Source: Paenibacillus sp. JCM 10914 | GTDB taxonomy: Bacteria; Bacillota; Bacilli; Paenibacillales; Paenibacillaceae | Length of the DNA stretch: 64,000 nucleotides | Direction of reading: 5' to 3' | Assembly: GCF_001315105.1 (NCBI RefSeq) | Contig: NZ_BAZR01000008.1 | Coordinates: 1-64,000 of the forward strand | Shown: positions 1-9,368 of the stretch, piece after piece | How positions within the stretch are numbered: position 1 is the stretch's first letter | Layout of the letters: each line of letters starts with the position of its first letter | Program-made: the position numbers and the translations under genes | Notes under the pieces: generated by a model | Database searches by the model: none | What the model saw: only the letters and a program-made list of their open reading frames with translations | What the model was told of the DNA's origin: nothing

Positions 1-629
1 GGATCATCCGGATGAATCGCCATCCGAATGCCGTTCTTCTCGGCGGCAGGAATGACTTTGCTCAGGAAATATTCGAGATTGTCCCACAGATCCTCCTCGG
101 ATACGTTGCGGTATGCGTCGAACAAGGAGGTCAGATGAGCCAGACGCTCGGGCTCCCAGCCAGGCATGGTCAACGCGCTGTTCTGGTTGATCGTTCTGAC
201 CAGCTCCAGCGGATCAATGCCGTGAATCTTCGATTTCTCGAAGAACAGTGCCGTGGAACCGTCGGGACCCAACTTGTGCAGATCGGTTCGTGCCCAATCG
301 AATACCGGCATGAAATTGTAGCAGATGACTTTCACGCCAACCTTGCCCAATTTCTCAATCGTCCGGATGTAATTATCTATGTATCGATCGCGTGAGGGAA
401 GACCGAGTTTAATATCCTCATGTACATTCACGCTCTCAACCACATCGATGTGAAGCCCGTACGCGCTGGCCTGATCGCGGATTTGTTCGATCCGTTCCAT
501 CGGCCATTCCTCTCCCACGGGAAGATCATGGAGAGCCCATACGATACCTTCAACACCGGGAATTTGTCTGATATGATCCAGCGATACCGTATCATTACCC
601 TCGCCGAACCATCTGAATACCATGCGCAT
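1..629 (-). CDS. uxuA: Mannonate dehydratase UxuA, N-terminal part (runs off the window)
   Basis: Converts D-mannonate to 2-keto-3-deoxygluconate in cytoplasmic glucuronate catabolism. The first 209 residues are present; the gene continues past base 1. The N-terminus MRMVFRWFGEGNDTV and the segment HEDIKLGLPSRDRYIDNYI are hallmarks of UxuA, followed by CYNFMPVFDWARTD and AIHPDDP (metal-binding region). The start at 629 follows AAAGGCGG about 7 bases upstream; a second in-frame ATG lies two codons inside. It lies 76 bases downstream of the GntR regulator on the same strand, probably cotranscribed, and divergent from uxaC, whose product starts the same pathway. Confidence 0.95.
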   Translation of the reverse strand, partial: MRMVFRWFGEGNDTVSLDHIRQIPGVEGIVWALHDLPVGEEWPMERIEQIRDQASAYGLHIDVVESVNVHEDIKLGLPSRDRYIDNYIRTIEKLGKVGVKVICYNFMPVFDWARTDLHKLGPDGSTALFFEKSKIHGIDPLELVRTINQNSALTMPGWEPERLAHLTSLFDAYRNVSEEDLWDNLEYFLSKVIPAAEKNGIRMAIHPDD

Positions 630-705
630 GATTACACCGCCTTTGACAAGTTTAGAGTTGTTCATTGAAGCGTACTTGCTAACAAGCCATTAGGTGGACC
701 ATCCA

Positions 706-1383
706 TTATTTAAAATAGTCCGGATGCCGCTCCTTCAGCACGGTCAGATTCGAGATGATTAAACTAAGGTGCTCCTGCATGATCTGCTCCGCAAGGTCTG
801 CGCGATGCTGCCGGATGGCGTTTACAATGGCCCGGTGCTGTTCGTACAGATTGCTCCAATCGGGATCGGCCGACAACCATAACATTCGGCTTCGATTCAG
901 ATGAGCATTCATCTGCTGCAGCACATTCCAGGTTCCCACTTTACGGCAGCCTTCGAACAATATGCGGTGAAACGACTCATCCAGCTCAAACATATGCTTC
1001 CCGTCGTGCTGCTCAATGCTCTCTTGCTGCCTCGCGAGATTCTCATCCAATTCTATGAGCTTATTGTCGGGGAACTCGTCGCAAGCAAGACGGACGACGG
1101 CCCGCTCGAGTTGCTCCCGCATGAAGCGTGCTTCTTCAACCAACTCCGAATCGATCAGGGATACACGCGTTCCGCGCTGGGGGAGTACGACGACCAGGTC
1201 TTCTTGTGCCAATCGAACAAAGCTCTCCCGGACAGGCGTCCGACTTACCTCGAAAGATAACGATACTTCCTTCTCGGACAGAGTCGTTCCCGGCGGTAAT
1301 TCCAGACTGACGATTTGCTGCTTAAGCTGGTTGTAAACGTAATTTCCAGCGGACCCAGGCTGTAAACGCAGAAACTCGACCAT
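706..1383 (-). CDS. GntR-family (FadR/FCD subfamily) regulator of glucuronate genes
   Basis: Predicted 225-residue DNA-binding repressor. Residues about 10-75 are a winged helix-turn-helix (LPPGTTLSEKEVSLSFEVSR, then TPVRESFVRL), and about 80-215 form the all-helical FCD ligand domain with conserved acidic and histidine residues (ELDESFHRILFE, YEQHRAIVNAI) typical of metal/ligand pockets. A longer in-frame reading extends far upstream through uxaC, but ATG 1383 is preceded by GGAGGTG and gives the normal family length. Neighbours uxuA and uxaC and the palindrome at 1403-1436 suggest it is the UxuR/ExuR-like sensor of hexuronate pathway intermediates and autoregulates. Effector identity is inferred only from context. 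Confidence 0.9.
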   Translation of the reverse strand: MVEFLRLQPGSAGNYVYNQLKQQIVSLELPPGTTLSEKEVSLSFEVSRTPVRESFVRLAQEDLVVVLPQRGTRVSLIDSELVEEARFMREQLERAVVRLACDEFPDNKLIELDENLARQQESIEQHDGKHMFELDESFHRILFEGCRKVGTWNVLQQMNAHLNRSRMLWLSADPDWSNLYEQHRAIVNAIRQHRADLAEQIMQEHLSLIISNLTVLKERHPDYFK

Positions 1384-1402
1384 TGCATCACCTCCTAATG
1401 TA

Positions 1403-1436
1403 TTCCATACTACCATACTTGTATGGTAGTATGGAA
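1403..1436. promoter_or_regulatory. Perfect palindromic operator between gntR and uxaC
   Basis: Two 16-base arms (TTCCATACTACCATAC and its exact complement) separated by TT. The core ATACTTGTATG resembles FadR/GntR-type operators. It sits 20 bases from the gntR start and 35 bases from the uxaC start, so a bound dimer or tetramer would cover both divergent promoters. Within each arm, CATAC occurs twice, giving a nested repeat that could hold two dimers. Confidence 0.8.
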
Positions 1437-1470
1437 CTGAAATATCATCGGAAATTGGAGGTAGGGGAAA

Positions 1471-2874
1471 ATGAGCCGTTTTGATACCGATCAATTGTTG
1501 TTGAACAGCAACAGTGCCAAGAAGCTTTACCAGGACTATGCACAGGGAATGCCAATCTTTGATTATCACAATCATTTGAACCCGCAGGATATTGCAAACA
1601 ATCGCCAGTTCGAGAATCTGACCGAGCTTTGGCTTGAAGGAGATCACTACAAATGGAGGGCCATGCGCTGGCTTGGCGTGAATGAAGAGTTGATCACGGG
1701 CAGCGCATCGCCGGAAGAGAAGTTCAAAGCCTGGGCAGGGTGTGTTCCGCGCCTGGTGGGGAACCCCCTCTATCACTGGACGCATCTGGAGCTTAGCCGT
1801 TATTTCGGCATTCAAGAGCGCTTGACTGCCGAGAACGCTGCAAACATATGGAATGCCTGCAATGAGCAATTGCAGGAGCCGACCCTGCGTGCCGGCGGGA
1901 TTCTGGAGAAGTTCCAGGTGAAGGTAGCCTGCACGACGGATGATCCCATTGACACGCTGCAGCATCATCGTCTCATTAAGGAGAAGGGCGAGCTTACAAC
2001 CATCGTCGCTCCGGCATTCCGGCCCGATCGGGTGCTCGATGCTGGCCATGCAGAGTATGTATCTTATGTGAACCAGCTTGGGCAGACGGCAGGCCATGCG
2101 GTCGATACATACCAAGACCTGCTTGCTGCGCTTAAGAAACGGGTTGAATATTTCCATGAGCATGGCTGTCGATTATCGGACCATGGATTCTCGGCATTTC
2201 CATACGCAGCGGCGAACGAGCAGGAAGTGGCTGCTATCTATCAGAAGGCTAAGAACGGCGATAGCATTACATCACGGGAAGATCAGATCTTCCGTACACA
2301 TACCTTACTGAAGCTGGGTGAGATGTATCACGCCAAGGGATGGACGATGCAGCTGCATATTGGAGCCATTCGGAACAACAATGCACGTATGTTTGCCAAG
2401 CTGGGCAAGGATAGCGGCTATGATTCGATCCTGGACTTTCACTTGGCCGAAAGTCTCAACGCGTTTCTCAGCCGTCTTGACCGGAACGACCAGTTGCCCA
2501 AGACGATAGTCTATAGTCTGTATTCCTCCCACTACGAGATGATTGCTACCACGATCGGTAACTTTCAAGCTGCGGGTGTTGAAGGCAAGCTCCAACTCGG
2601 TTCGGCTTGGTGGTTCCATGATCAGAAGGAAGGCATGCTGAAGCAGCTTACTGCGTTGTCCTCCATGGGGTTAATCAGCACCTTTGTCGGTATGCTGACG
2701 GATTCGCGCAGCTTCATGTCATTTCCGAGGCATGAGTATTTCCGGCGCGTGCTGTGTAGATTGTTCGGCGACTGGATTCGAGAAGGGGAGCTACCGGCGG
2801 ACTATGAATTTATCGGCTCCATCATTCAGGATATCTGCTATTTGAATGCCGAGCGCTATTTTCAAATTCATTGA
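1471..2874 (+). CDS. uxaC: Glucuronate isomerase UxaC
   Basis: Isomerises D-glucuronate to D-fructuronate (and galacturonate to tagaturonate) in the cytoplasm, the entry step of the Ashwell pathway. 467 residues, normal for the family. Amidohydrolase-like barrel with the metal-binding FDYHNHL near residues 31-37, EGDHYKWRAMRWLGV, LQLHIGAIRNNN, and a conserved C-terminus (FIGSIIQDICYLNAERYF). RBS GGAGGTAGGGG lies just before ATG 1471. Divergent from gntR-uxuA and upstream of the oligosaccharide uptake genes, it would consume the (4-O-methyl)glucuronate released by the GH67 enzyme at 11.4 kb. Confidence 0.97.
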   Translation: MSRFDTDQLLLNSNSAKKLYQDYAQGMPIFDYHNHLNPQDIANNRQFENLTELWLEGDHYKWRAMRWLGVNEELITGSASPEEKFKAWAGCVPRLVGNPLYHWTHLELSRYFGIQERLTAENAANIWNACNEQLQEPTLRAGGILEKFQVKVACTTDDPIDTLQHHRLIKEKGELTTIVAPAFRPDRVLDAGHAEYVSYVNQLGQTAGHAVDTYQDLLAALKKRVEYFHEHGCRLSDHGFSAFPYAAANEQEVAAIYQKAKNGDSITSREDQIFRTHTLLKLGEMYHAKGWTMQLHIGAIRNNNARMFAKLGKDSGYDSILDFHLAESLNAFLSRLDRNDQLPKTIVYSLYSSHYEMIATTIGNFQAAGVEGKLQLGSAWWFHDQKEGMLKQLTALSSMGLISTFVGMLTDSRSFMSFPRHEYFRRVLCRLFGDWIREGELPADYEFIGSIIQDICYLNAERYFQIH

Positions 2875-2957
2875 CAATTCGATGTGAAACATAAACAATG
2901 GATTTACTAGATGAAAGCGTTTGCCAATGTGGGGCGCGTGCGAGGGAGGCTAATACC

Positions 2958-4564
2958 GTGTACTTGAACCGGGCGATATTGGTGGATGACGAAGTGTTTA
3001 CGCGCAAAGGGCTGCTAAAGCTGATCGATTGGGAGGCTTGCGGCTTTCAAGTCATTGAAGAGGCAGACAACGGGGAAGACGCGCTTGAACGGATTGAGCG
3101 GCTCAAGCCGGATGTCGTCATCACCGATATCCGCATGCCGGTACTGGATGGTCTTGAGTTGATCGGACAAATTATGGCCAATGGCATCGTAAATCCATAC
3201 TTCATCATCGTCAGCGGTTATGACGATTTCAACTATGCAAGGCAGGCGGTCCGTTACGGGGTCCACGATTTCATTCTGAAACCCATCGATGAAGTGGAGT
3301 TTAGCGACGCACTTGTCCGGCTAAGTGAGCGGCTTCAAGCAGACCGAGAGGCACAGCTAAGGAAGAACGTCTCATGTCAGGCGCATTAATGGAGTCGCTG
3401 ATTATGGGTGGAGCCGATGAGGTGCTTCTTCAGGAGTGGGAGCGGCGCCTTGAAGTTCAGCCGGACGATCGGTTGTACTATGTGTTCGTTGAACTGAACG
3501 ATGCCTCGGACATTCTGAGCATGGAGGAACCGGTGCCGGTATTTAAGGACCAAGTGGAAGCCGCCTTGCTTCAGCTCACGCATGGCGAACAGCCTTTTTA
3601 TCTGCATGAACATCGCAAGCGGGTCGGCATCATCGTCCCAGAACGGATACTGCTTGATTATCCGGGCCGACAGCGGGAATTTGCCGCTTTGCTTCAGCAA
3701 TTGCTCGGCCACAGGAGTGAGGGCCGAGTCTTTATCTACTTTGGAGAAGCGGTAACCCGGTTAGCGGATATCCAACAAGCGTATGAAAGCGCTAAGGAAT
3801 CATTGTTATTTAAATACGTATTTGATGACGTGGGCTTGATCTTTTACGAAGAGGTATCCGGTCAAGATCTGCATCTGCAATACGTTGGTTTGGAAGATAA
3901 GTTATACAAGCAATTAGTGGAGCAAATTGAAGAACTGGATTTTGGCCAGCTCGAAGCATCAATTCACACTCTGTTCCACACGTTCCGGGTGAAGCTGTAT
4001 GCCCCTGAGGCGGTCAAGCTCGCGATTAACCAGTTCGTCTTGGGTGTCCTGCGGGTGTTACAGGACATGGATGGCGATCAGGATAAGCTTGCGAGCCTGA
4101 CGCCCATTACGGAGTGGCAGGATCATAATGTATCGCTGCGGGCCTTACAAGGGATTTTTACCGATTTCGCCGTAGAAAGCGCCTATTATATTGCGGAACT
4201 TCGCAAAGAGCAGCACAAGGGCGGCATTCAGAAGATCAAGGCCTATATCGAGTCCAATTATCATGACAATATCAGCCTGAAGAGCATTGCGGCGAAGTTT
4301 TACATGAACCCCGTTTATTTGGGGCAGTTGTTCAAGAAAGCCTACGGGGTGTACTTTAATGACTTCTTGCTCCAATTACGCGTAGGGGAAGCGAAGCGGC
4401 TGCTGCGGCAAACGGATCTGCGCATATATGAGGTAGCAGAACGAGTCGGTTTCGGCAATCCCGATTATTTTGTCACCCAATTCGAGAAGACGGAGCAGAT
4501 GACGCCGAGTGAGTATCGCGGTCGTTTGATGAAGGAGGCAGCGTCCAAAGGGACGGATCGATGA
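2958..4564 (+). CDS. YesN-type response regulator (REC + AraC HTH), reading frame broken near 3365
   Basis: Response regulator of a carbohydrate-sensing two-component system. REC domain about residues 5-125: acidic pair D10/D11, phospho-acceptor D57 in TDIRMP, and FILKPID with the conserved lysine. The C-terminus (nt about 4230-4550) is an AraC/XylS double helix-turn-helix (NISLKSIAAKFYMNPVYLGQ; RVGFGNPDYFVTQFEK). Start GTG 2958 is preceded by GGGAGG. The frame ends at a stop at 3387 and continues in the next frame; restoring one G at about 3365 (AAGAAC to AAGGAAC) gives a continuous 535-residue YesN of normal length. The stop overlaps the kinase start (ATGA, 4561). It likely activates the ABC/xylanase genes downstream. 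Confidence 0.88.
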
Positions 4565-6299
4565 TACCAAGCTTAAATAACGTCCGCTTGCGGGACAAGA
4601 TGCTGCTGTTATATTTTCTTGCTGTTTTTCTGCCGATCCTGATCACGAATTTGATCTTCTACAATGTGACCTCGAATAATGTGAAGGATCAGCGAATCAG
4701 TGATATTACCGTTGCCCTCGAACAGATGAAGAACGAATTCCGCCGGGAAGTGGAAGATGCGCTGGAGATTTCCTCGGTTTTCTACACGGATCATCAACTG
4801 AACGAGATTATGGAGACCGTCTACGATCATCCGGCAGATTATGTGGAAGCATATGATTCCTATCTGCGCCGGATTCTGAATTCCGGAAGCGCCGTTTATA
4901 ATGCGGTAGGGGAGATTACGGTCTATGTGGACAACCCGACCCTGTTATATTCAGGGGGAATCAACTACATTGATGAGCAAGTAAAGCAGGAGGCCTGGTA
5001 CCAGCAACTGTTGAACCATGAATCGAGCCAGCCTTTTGTTATGCGGACTGGTGCGAACGGTTATGGAGATACGTTCAGCGTGATTCGAAACATGAATTAT
5101 TTCAACTCCCAGAACGATTATACCCAGTACCTCAAGATTGATATGCGTATGGCCGCCATCCGCCAGATCATGAGCAACCTGAACGTGCAGGGCAAGATTT
5201 ACTTGCTGAACAGCAAAGGGGAGGTCGACTTTACGACAGACCCTGGGGTTCATATCATGAAGGACATTATACCTTACAGCCGTATCGAACATGACGATAA
5301 GTCCATGGAGTTTCAGACCGATACGTTCATCACCAACAATCTGAACGCCTGGACGATCAAAGCAATCGTGCCGCAGGATGTCGTCATGCGCGATGTACAG
5401 CAATCGCTGCAGTTCGTCATCGTGCTGACTTGCTTGAACTTTCTGTTGCCGACGCTCGTCATTATCTGGATCAGCCGTTCGCTTAGCGTTAGAATCGTGC
5501 GCATCCTGAAGCATATGAAGAAGGTGAAGAATCAGAATTACGATATTATCGAGGATGCCGAGACGCGGGATGAGATCGGGCAATTATCCGGCGAGTTCAA
5601 CCGAATGACCCTCCAGCTTGAGCGCCTGATCAACGATGTCTATGTAGCGGATATTCAGAAGAAGAATCTGGAGCTGCAACGAAGGCATGCCCAATTGAAC
5701 GCATTGCAGAGCCAGATCAACCCGCACTTCCTGTTCAATGCCTTGGAGACGATTCGCATGCGAAGCTGATGAAGGATGAGGACGAGACGGCGAGAATCAT
5801 TCACAATATGGCGAAGATCTTCCGCAACTCGCTCGTGTGGAGAAAGGATATGGTCACGCTGAAGGAAGAAGTGGAATTCATCCATTGCTTCCTGGAGATT
5901 CAGAAGTACCGGTTCGGCGACAAGATCAGTTACTCCGTGCAATCGCCGGAAGGCGGGAGCTGGCAGATTCCAAAGATGGCGATTGTCACCTTCGTCGAGA
6001 ACGCGAGCATTCATGGTATTGAGCCGCTCAAACACGGTGGTCACATTCAGGTGCATATTGCTTGCGAGGACCAGCAGCAGCTGGTTTGCCGGGTCGAAGA
6101 TAACGGTGTCGGTATGTCGATGGAGCAAATTGAGAAGATATACCGATATCTGGATACGGAGGATGAGATGGGAGAGCGCATCGGCATCCAAAATGTAATT
6201 TATCGGCTCAAGCTGTATTACGGCAGCCGGTTCGGCTTTGAAATCGACAGTTCCCCCGGTGAGGGGACTCGGGTCACTTTACGTATTCCAATCCAATAA
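4561..6299 (+). CDS. YesM-type sensor histidine kinase, reading frame broken near 5766
   Basis: Membrane sensor kinase paired with the preceding regulator. TM1 about residues 13-35, extracytoplasmic sensor of about 250 residues, TM2 about 280-305, HAMP, then the His-kinase motif QINPHFLFNALETIR with phospho-acceptor H389. The frame hits TGA at 5767; the next frame resumes with MKDEDETARIIHNMAKIFR and carries the HATPase N and G boxes (VENASIHGIEPL, VEDNGVGM). One missing C (AGCTG for AGCCTG at 5766) restores a 579-residue YesM. Its ligand is probably xylo- or aldouronate oligosaccharide, inferred from the genes downstream. Confidence 0.88.
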
Positions 6300-6308
6300 A
6301 CGCTTATG

Positions 6309-6369
6309 AACAGATCCTGCACGGCGCCCCCGAACATGGGAGATGCCGAGTAGGGTCTGTTGTTTTTTT
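6309..6369 (+). terminator. Rho-independent terminator after the two-component system
   Basis: A 9-base-pair stem (AACAGATCC with GGGTCTGTT, one G-U pair) encloses a long loop, followed by a run of seven T. It separates the regulatory operon from the uptake operon. Confidence 0.7.
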
Positions 6370-6398
6370 AGGCAATATGAACGCAAGCATTTCCGGTT

Positions 6399-6487
6399 AC
6401 ATTCACCATCTATAATTTACTAAGTATCACCTAAAGATTGACGGGTGAACATTCACAAACCACTCTCTTATAATGAAAGTGCTTACA
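6399..6487 (+). promoter_or_regulatory. Promoter region of the uptake/xylanase operon: direct repeats, -10 boxes, cre-like site
   Basis: Two copies of ACATTCAC lie exactly 50 bases apart (6399-6406 and 6449-6456), each upstream of a TATAAT (6411-6416 and 6469-6474). Neither TATAAT has a good -35 at the right spacing, as expected for an activator-dependent promoter; the repeats are candidate sites for the YesN-type regulator. TGAAAGTGCTTACA at 6474-6487 matches the CcpA cre consensus with one change in the central CG and overlaps the likely start of transcription, suggesting glucose repression. Confidence 0.55.
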
Positions 6488-6520
6488 AATAAACAAGACC
6501 GAAAGGGGTAGGTCAAGAGC

Positions 6521-8209
6521 ATGAACAAGAAATTTTGGCTGAGTTTGTTAACGGTGGTCATGGTCACATCTCTCCTGGCAGCGTGTGGTGGCGGTAAGGA
6601 GAATAATTCCGCCGGCGGTACATCAGCAGCCGGAAACGAAGGTGGCAAAGAGGATAAAGTAACCTTCACCTATTTTAATGCAGCAGCAGGTAAAGACAAA
6701 AATACAAACGAAACAACGATCGGGAAAATTTTCGAAGAGCAGACGGGTGTGAACTTTAAGATGGAGCATCTGGTCGGCGACGAGAACACGAAGGTGGGAA
6801 CCTTCATTGCCAGTAACGATTACCCGGACGTTATCGTACCCGGCAGCTCGATCGACAAGCTGGTCGGCGCGGGTTCATTCATACCGCTGAACGATCTGAT
6901 CGATCAGTACGGTCCGAACATCAAGCGCGTATACGAGCCTTACTTCAATCTTATGAAGGCGGATGACGGCAATATCTACTTCCTGCCGCTGAGCGCCGTA
7001 ACCGGTGAATATACTTCGGCTCCGAACATTGAGCAAGGCGCATTCTGGGTACAGCGTCGCGTGCTGAAAGAAGCGGGTTATCCGAAGATCAAAACGTTTG
7101 ATGAATACCTCACATTGATCCGTGAATATGTGAAGAAGTATCCAGATGAAGGTCTGACTGGATATTTGTCTCTGACGACGGAAGACAAGTTCTTCGCCTT
7201 CACGAATGCGCCGATGCACTTGGCGGGCTATCCGAACGATGGCGGAATCATCATCGATATGGAGACCCACCAAGCCAACGACTATGCGGATGACGATATC
7301 ACGAAGCGTTATTTGCAGGAACTGAACCAACTGAACGCGGAAGGGTTGTTCGATAAATCCTCCTTCGTGGACAACTATGATCAATACCTGGCGAAGCTGT
7401 CCTCCGGTAAAGTACTTGGATTCTTCGATTACAGATGGCAGGCAGGCCAAGCGATGAACAACCTGCGCGAAGCCTCCAACAAGTCTGGCAACGACGATCT
7501 GGAATACATGGCACTGCCGATCGTGTACGACGAGAACACCAAAGATCAATACCTGGATCCACCATCCTTCGTCAACAACCGGGGTGTAGGGATCTCCGTT
7601 AGCGCCAAAGATCCTGAGCGGATCGTCAAATTCTTCGATAACCTCCTGACCGACGAGAACCAGATTCTCTCGAACTGGGGCATCAAGGACGAGACGTATT
7701 CTGTAGACGAGAATGGCCGTTTCTATCGTACGGAAGAGCAAATTACCCAGACAAATACCGATGCATTCCGTGAATCCTTCGGGTTCAAATATTTTGAGTA
7801 CAACTGGCCGCGTTACGGCAATGGTTCCACCTTGCCAGACGGTAACTCTGTTGGTGCGGGCCGTCAGCCTGAAGTAGCGCAGATGTCTTACTCCGAAGGG
7901 GATAAGAAGCTGCTTGAAGCGTATGATATTGCTTCCTTCTCGCAATTGTTCTCTGCTCCAGACGAGCGTCCATGGTATCCGGCTTGGAGCATCCCGATTG
8001 ACCAAGGATCACCATCCCAAATCTTCACGCAGAAGAAGAGCGACTTGCAGCGCAAGTACTTCCCTAAGCTGGTTCTGGCAAGCCCATCCGACTTTGAGGG
8101 CGTATGGAACGAATACATCGGCGAGTTCAACAAGCTGGACGTGAAGCAATACGAAGAGCTGATTACGGATGAAGTAGCGAAGAAGATCGCTAACGTCAAA
8201 GGACAATAA
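6521..8209 (+). CDS. LplA-like extracellular solute-binding lipoprotein (aldouronate/xylo-oligosaccharide importer)
   Basis: 562-residue binding lipoprotein of an ABC importer. Signal peptide with lipobox LLAAC, lipidated Cys22, followed by a Gly/Ser/Asn-rich linker and a large two-lobed family-1-like binding domain (TGVNFKMEHLVGDENTK; VGAGSFIPLNDLIDQYGPNI). Anchored outside the membrane; delivers oligosaccharide to the permeases encoded next. In Paenibacillus sp. JDR-2 an equivalent lplA starts the aldouronate-utilisation cluster, and gene order here matches. RBS GAAAGGGG. No ATPase gene is in the operon; as in other LplA-type systems a shared MsmX-like ATPase elsewhere is expected. Confidence 0.9.
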   Translation: MNKKFWLSLLTVVMVTSLLAACGGGKENNSAGGTSAAGNEGGKEDKVTFTYFNAAAGKDKNTNETTIGKIFEEQTGVNFKMEHLVGDENTKVGTFIASNDYPDVIVPGSSIDKLVGAGSFIPLNDLIDQYGPNIKRVYEPYFNLMKADDGNIYFLPLSAVTGEYTSAPNIEQGAFWVQRRVLKEAGYPKIKTFDEYLTLIREYVKKYPDEGLTGYLSLTTEDKFFAFTNAPMHLAGYPNDGGIIIDMETHQANDYADDDITKRYLQELNQLNAEGLFDKSSFVDNYDQYLAKLSSGKVLGFFDYRWQAGQAMNNLREASNKSGNDDLEYMALPIVYDENTKDQYLDPPSFVNNRGVGISVSAKDPERIVKFFDNLLTDENQILSNWGIKDETYSVDENGRFYRTEEQITQTNTDAFRESFGFKYFEYNWPRYGNGSTLPDGNSVGAGRQPEVAQMSYSEGDKKLLEAYDIASFSQLFSAPDERPWYPAWSIPIDQGSPSQIFTQKKSDLQRKYFPKLVLASPSDFEGVWNEYIGEFNKLDVKQYEELITDEVAKKIANVKGQ

Positions 8210-8231
8210 GGATAAAGAAGTTAGGGCAGAT

Positions 8232-8265
8232 GGCCGGATCACTCGCGAATGGGTGAGAACCGGCC
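8232..8265 (+). promoter_or_regulatory. Intercistronic hairpin between binding protein and permease
   Basis: GGCCGG and TCAC pair with GTGA and CCGGCC around a short loop. There is no strong T-run directly after, so it is more likely an mRNA stabiliser or partial attenuator giving excess binding protein over permease than a full terminator. Confidence 0.5.
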
Positions 8266-8322
8266 CTCCCCTTCTATACACACAAGCGATTCTAACGGCT
8301 TGGATAGGAAGGAGAAGAAACC

Positions 8323-9354
8323 GTGGATAAGGTGAACCCAATTGGACCTGCAGAGACGCCGGCGCTGCCGAAGCAACGGGACTCGAAAGGTTTCTTCAAG
8401 AGAGAGAAGAATACGAATCCGAACCCCAAACGAAGCGAAGGCGCCGCCGGCTTCTTCAAAAGGCTGATGCAGCAGAAGACGCTGGTCTTCATGTCCATTC
8501 CTTTTTTGATTTGGTTGTTTATATTTAAATACCTCCCATTATGGGGCTGGACGATAGCGTTCCAGGATTTCAAACCGGCCAAGAAGATCCTTGATCAGGA
8601 ATGGGTCGGCTGGAAGCACTTCACGTTCCTCTTCCAGGACGAGCACTTCCTGCGCGTGATGCGCAATACGCTTGCAATGAGTTTTATCAACCTTGTGTTA
8701 GGGTTCGTCACTGCCATCGTGCTTGCTATCTTGCTTAATGAGCTGCGCAACGTGATGTTTAAGCGGGTCGTGCAGACGATCAGTTACCTGCCTCACTTCA
8801 TCTCCTGGGTGGTCGCGGCGAGCATCATCTCCACCGTGTTATCCGCGGATGGCGGTATTATCAATGAACTGCTGATGTGGTTCGGACTTATTAAAGAACC
8901 GATCTTGTGGCTCGGTCAAGGGGAATATTTCTGGGGAATACTCGGTGTTTCGGAAGTATGGAAGAATGTCGGCTGGAACACCATTATATATTTGGCAGCG
9001 ATGACGATGATCGACCCTTCCCAGTACGAAGCCGCCGAGATCGACGGCGCGGGTCGCTTTCAGCGCATCTGGAACATCACGCTGCCTGGGCTAAAGCCGG
9101 TTGTCGTTATTCTGATGATCATGAACATCGGTAACCTGCTTGAGTCTGGATTTGAACCACAATACCTGCTCGGTAACGGGATGAACGTGGACTATTCAGA
9201 GAATCTGGATATTTTCGTGTTGAAATACGGGATTCAGATGGGTAACTTCTCGCTCTCGATTGCCGCGGGCATGTTCAAGACGATCGTCAGCTTTATCCTA
9301 CTGTTCTCGGCCAACCATATTGCGAAGAGACTGGGTCAAGAAAGATTGTTCTAA
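8323..9354 (+). CDS. LplB-like ABC sugar permease
   Basis: Inner membrane permease of 343 residues with about six membrane segments. The first about 50 residues are hydrophilic and cytoplasmic, longer than usual and rich in Lys/Pro. The ABC-permease EAA loop is EAAEIDGAGRFQRIWNITLP (about residues 235-254), the ATPase contact. GTG start at 8323 with AAGGAG 8 bases upstream. Fourteen bases separate it from the partner permease. Together with the lipoprotein at 6.5 kb and the YtcP-like permease it forms the heterodimeric channel for xylo/aldouronate oligosaccharides. Confidence 0.92.
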   Translation: MDKVNPIGPAETPALPKQRDSKGFFKREKNTNPNPKRSEGAAGFFKRLMQQKTLVFMSIPFLIWLFIFKYLPLWGWTIAFQDFKPAKKILDQEWVGWKHFTFLFQDEHFLRVMRNTLAMSFINLVLGFVTAIVLAILLNELRNVMFKRVVQTISYLPHFISWVVAASIISTVLSADGGIINELLMWFGLIKEPILWLGQGEYFWGILGVSEVWKNVGWNTIIYLAAMTMIDPSQYEAAEIDGAGRFQRIWNITLPGLKPVVVILMIMNIGNLLESGFEPQYLLGNGMNVDYSENLDIFVLKYGIQMGNFSLSIAAGMFKTIVSFILLFSANHIAKRLGQERLF

Positions 9355-9368
9355 GGAGGATTTCGAAA

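Noticed and set aside
706-2163. A 485-codon minus-strand frame spanning the GntR gene and half of uxaC
   Set aside because: The part upstream of 1383 is antisense to uxaC and has no family similarity; the RBS and protein length fix the start at 1383.
3374-4564. A separate AraC protein starting at 3374
   Set aside because: No RBS; the sequence continues the YesN middle domain, and one added G joins both halves.
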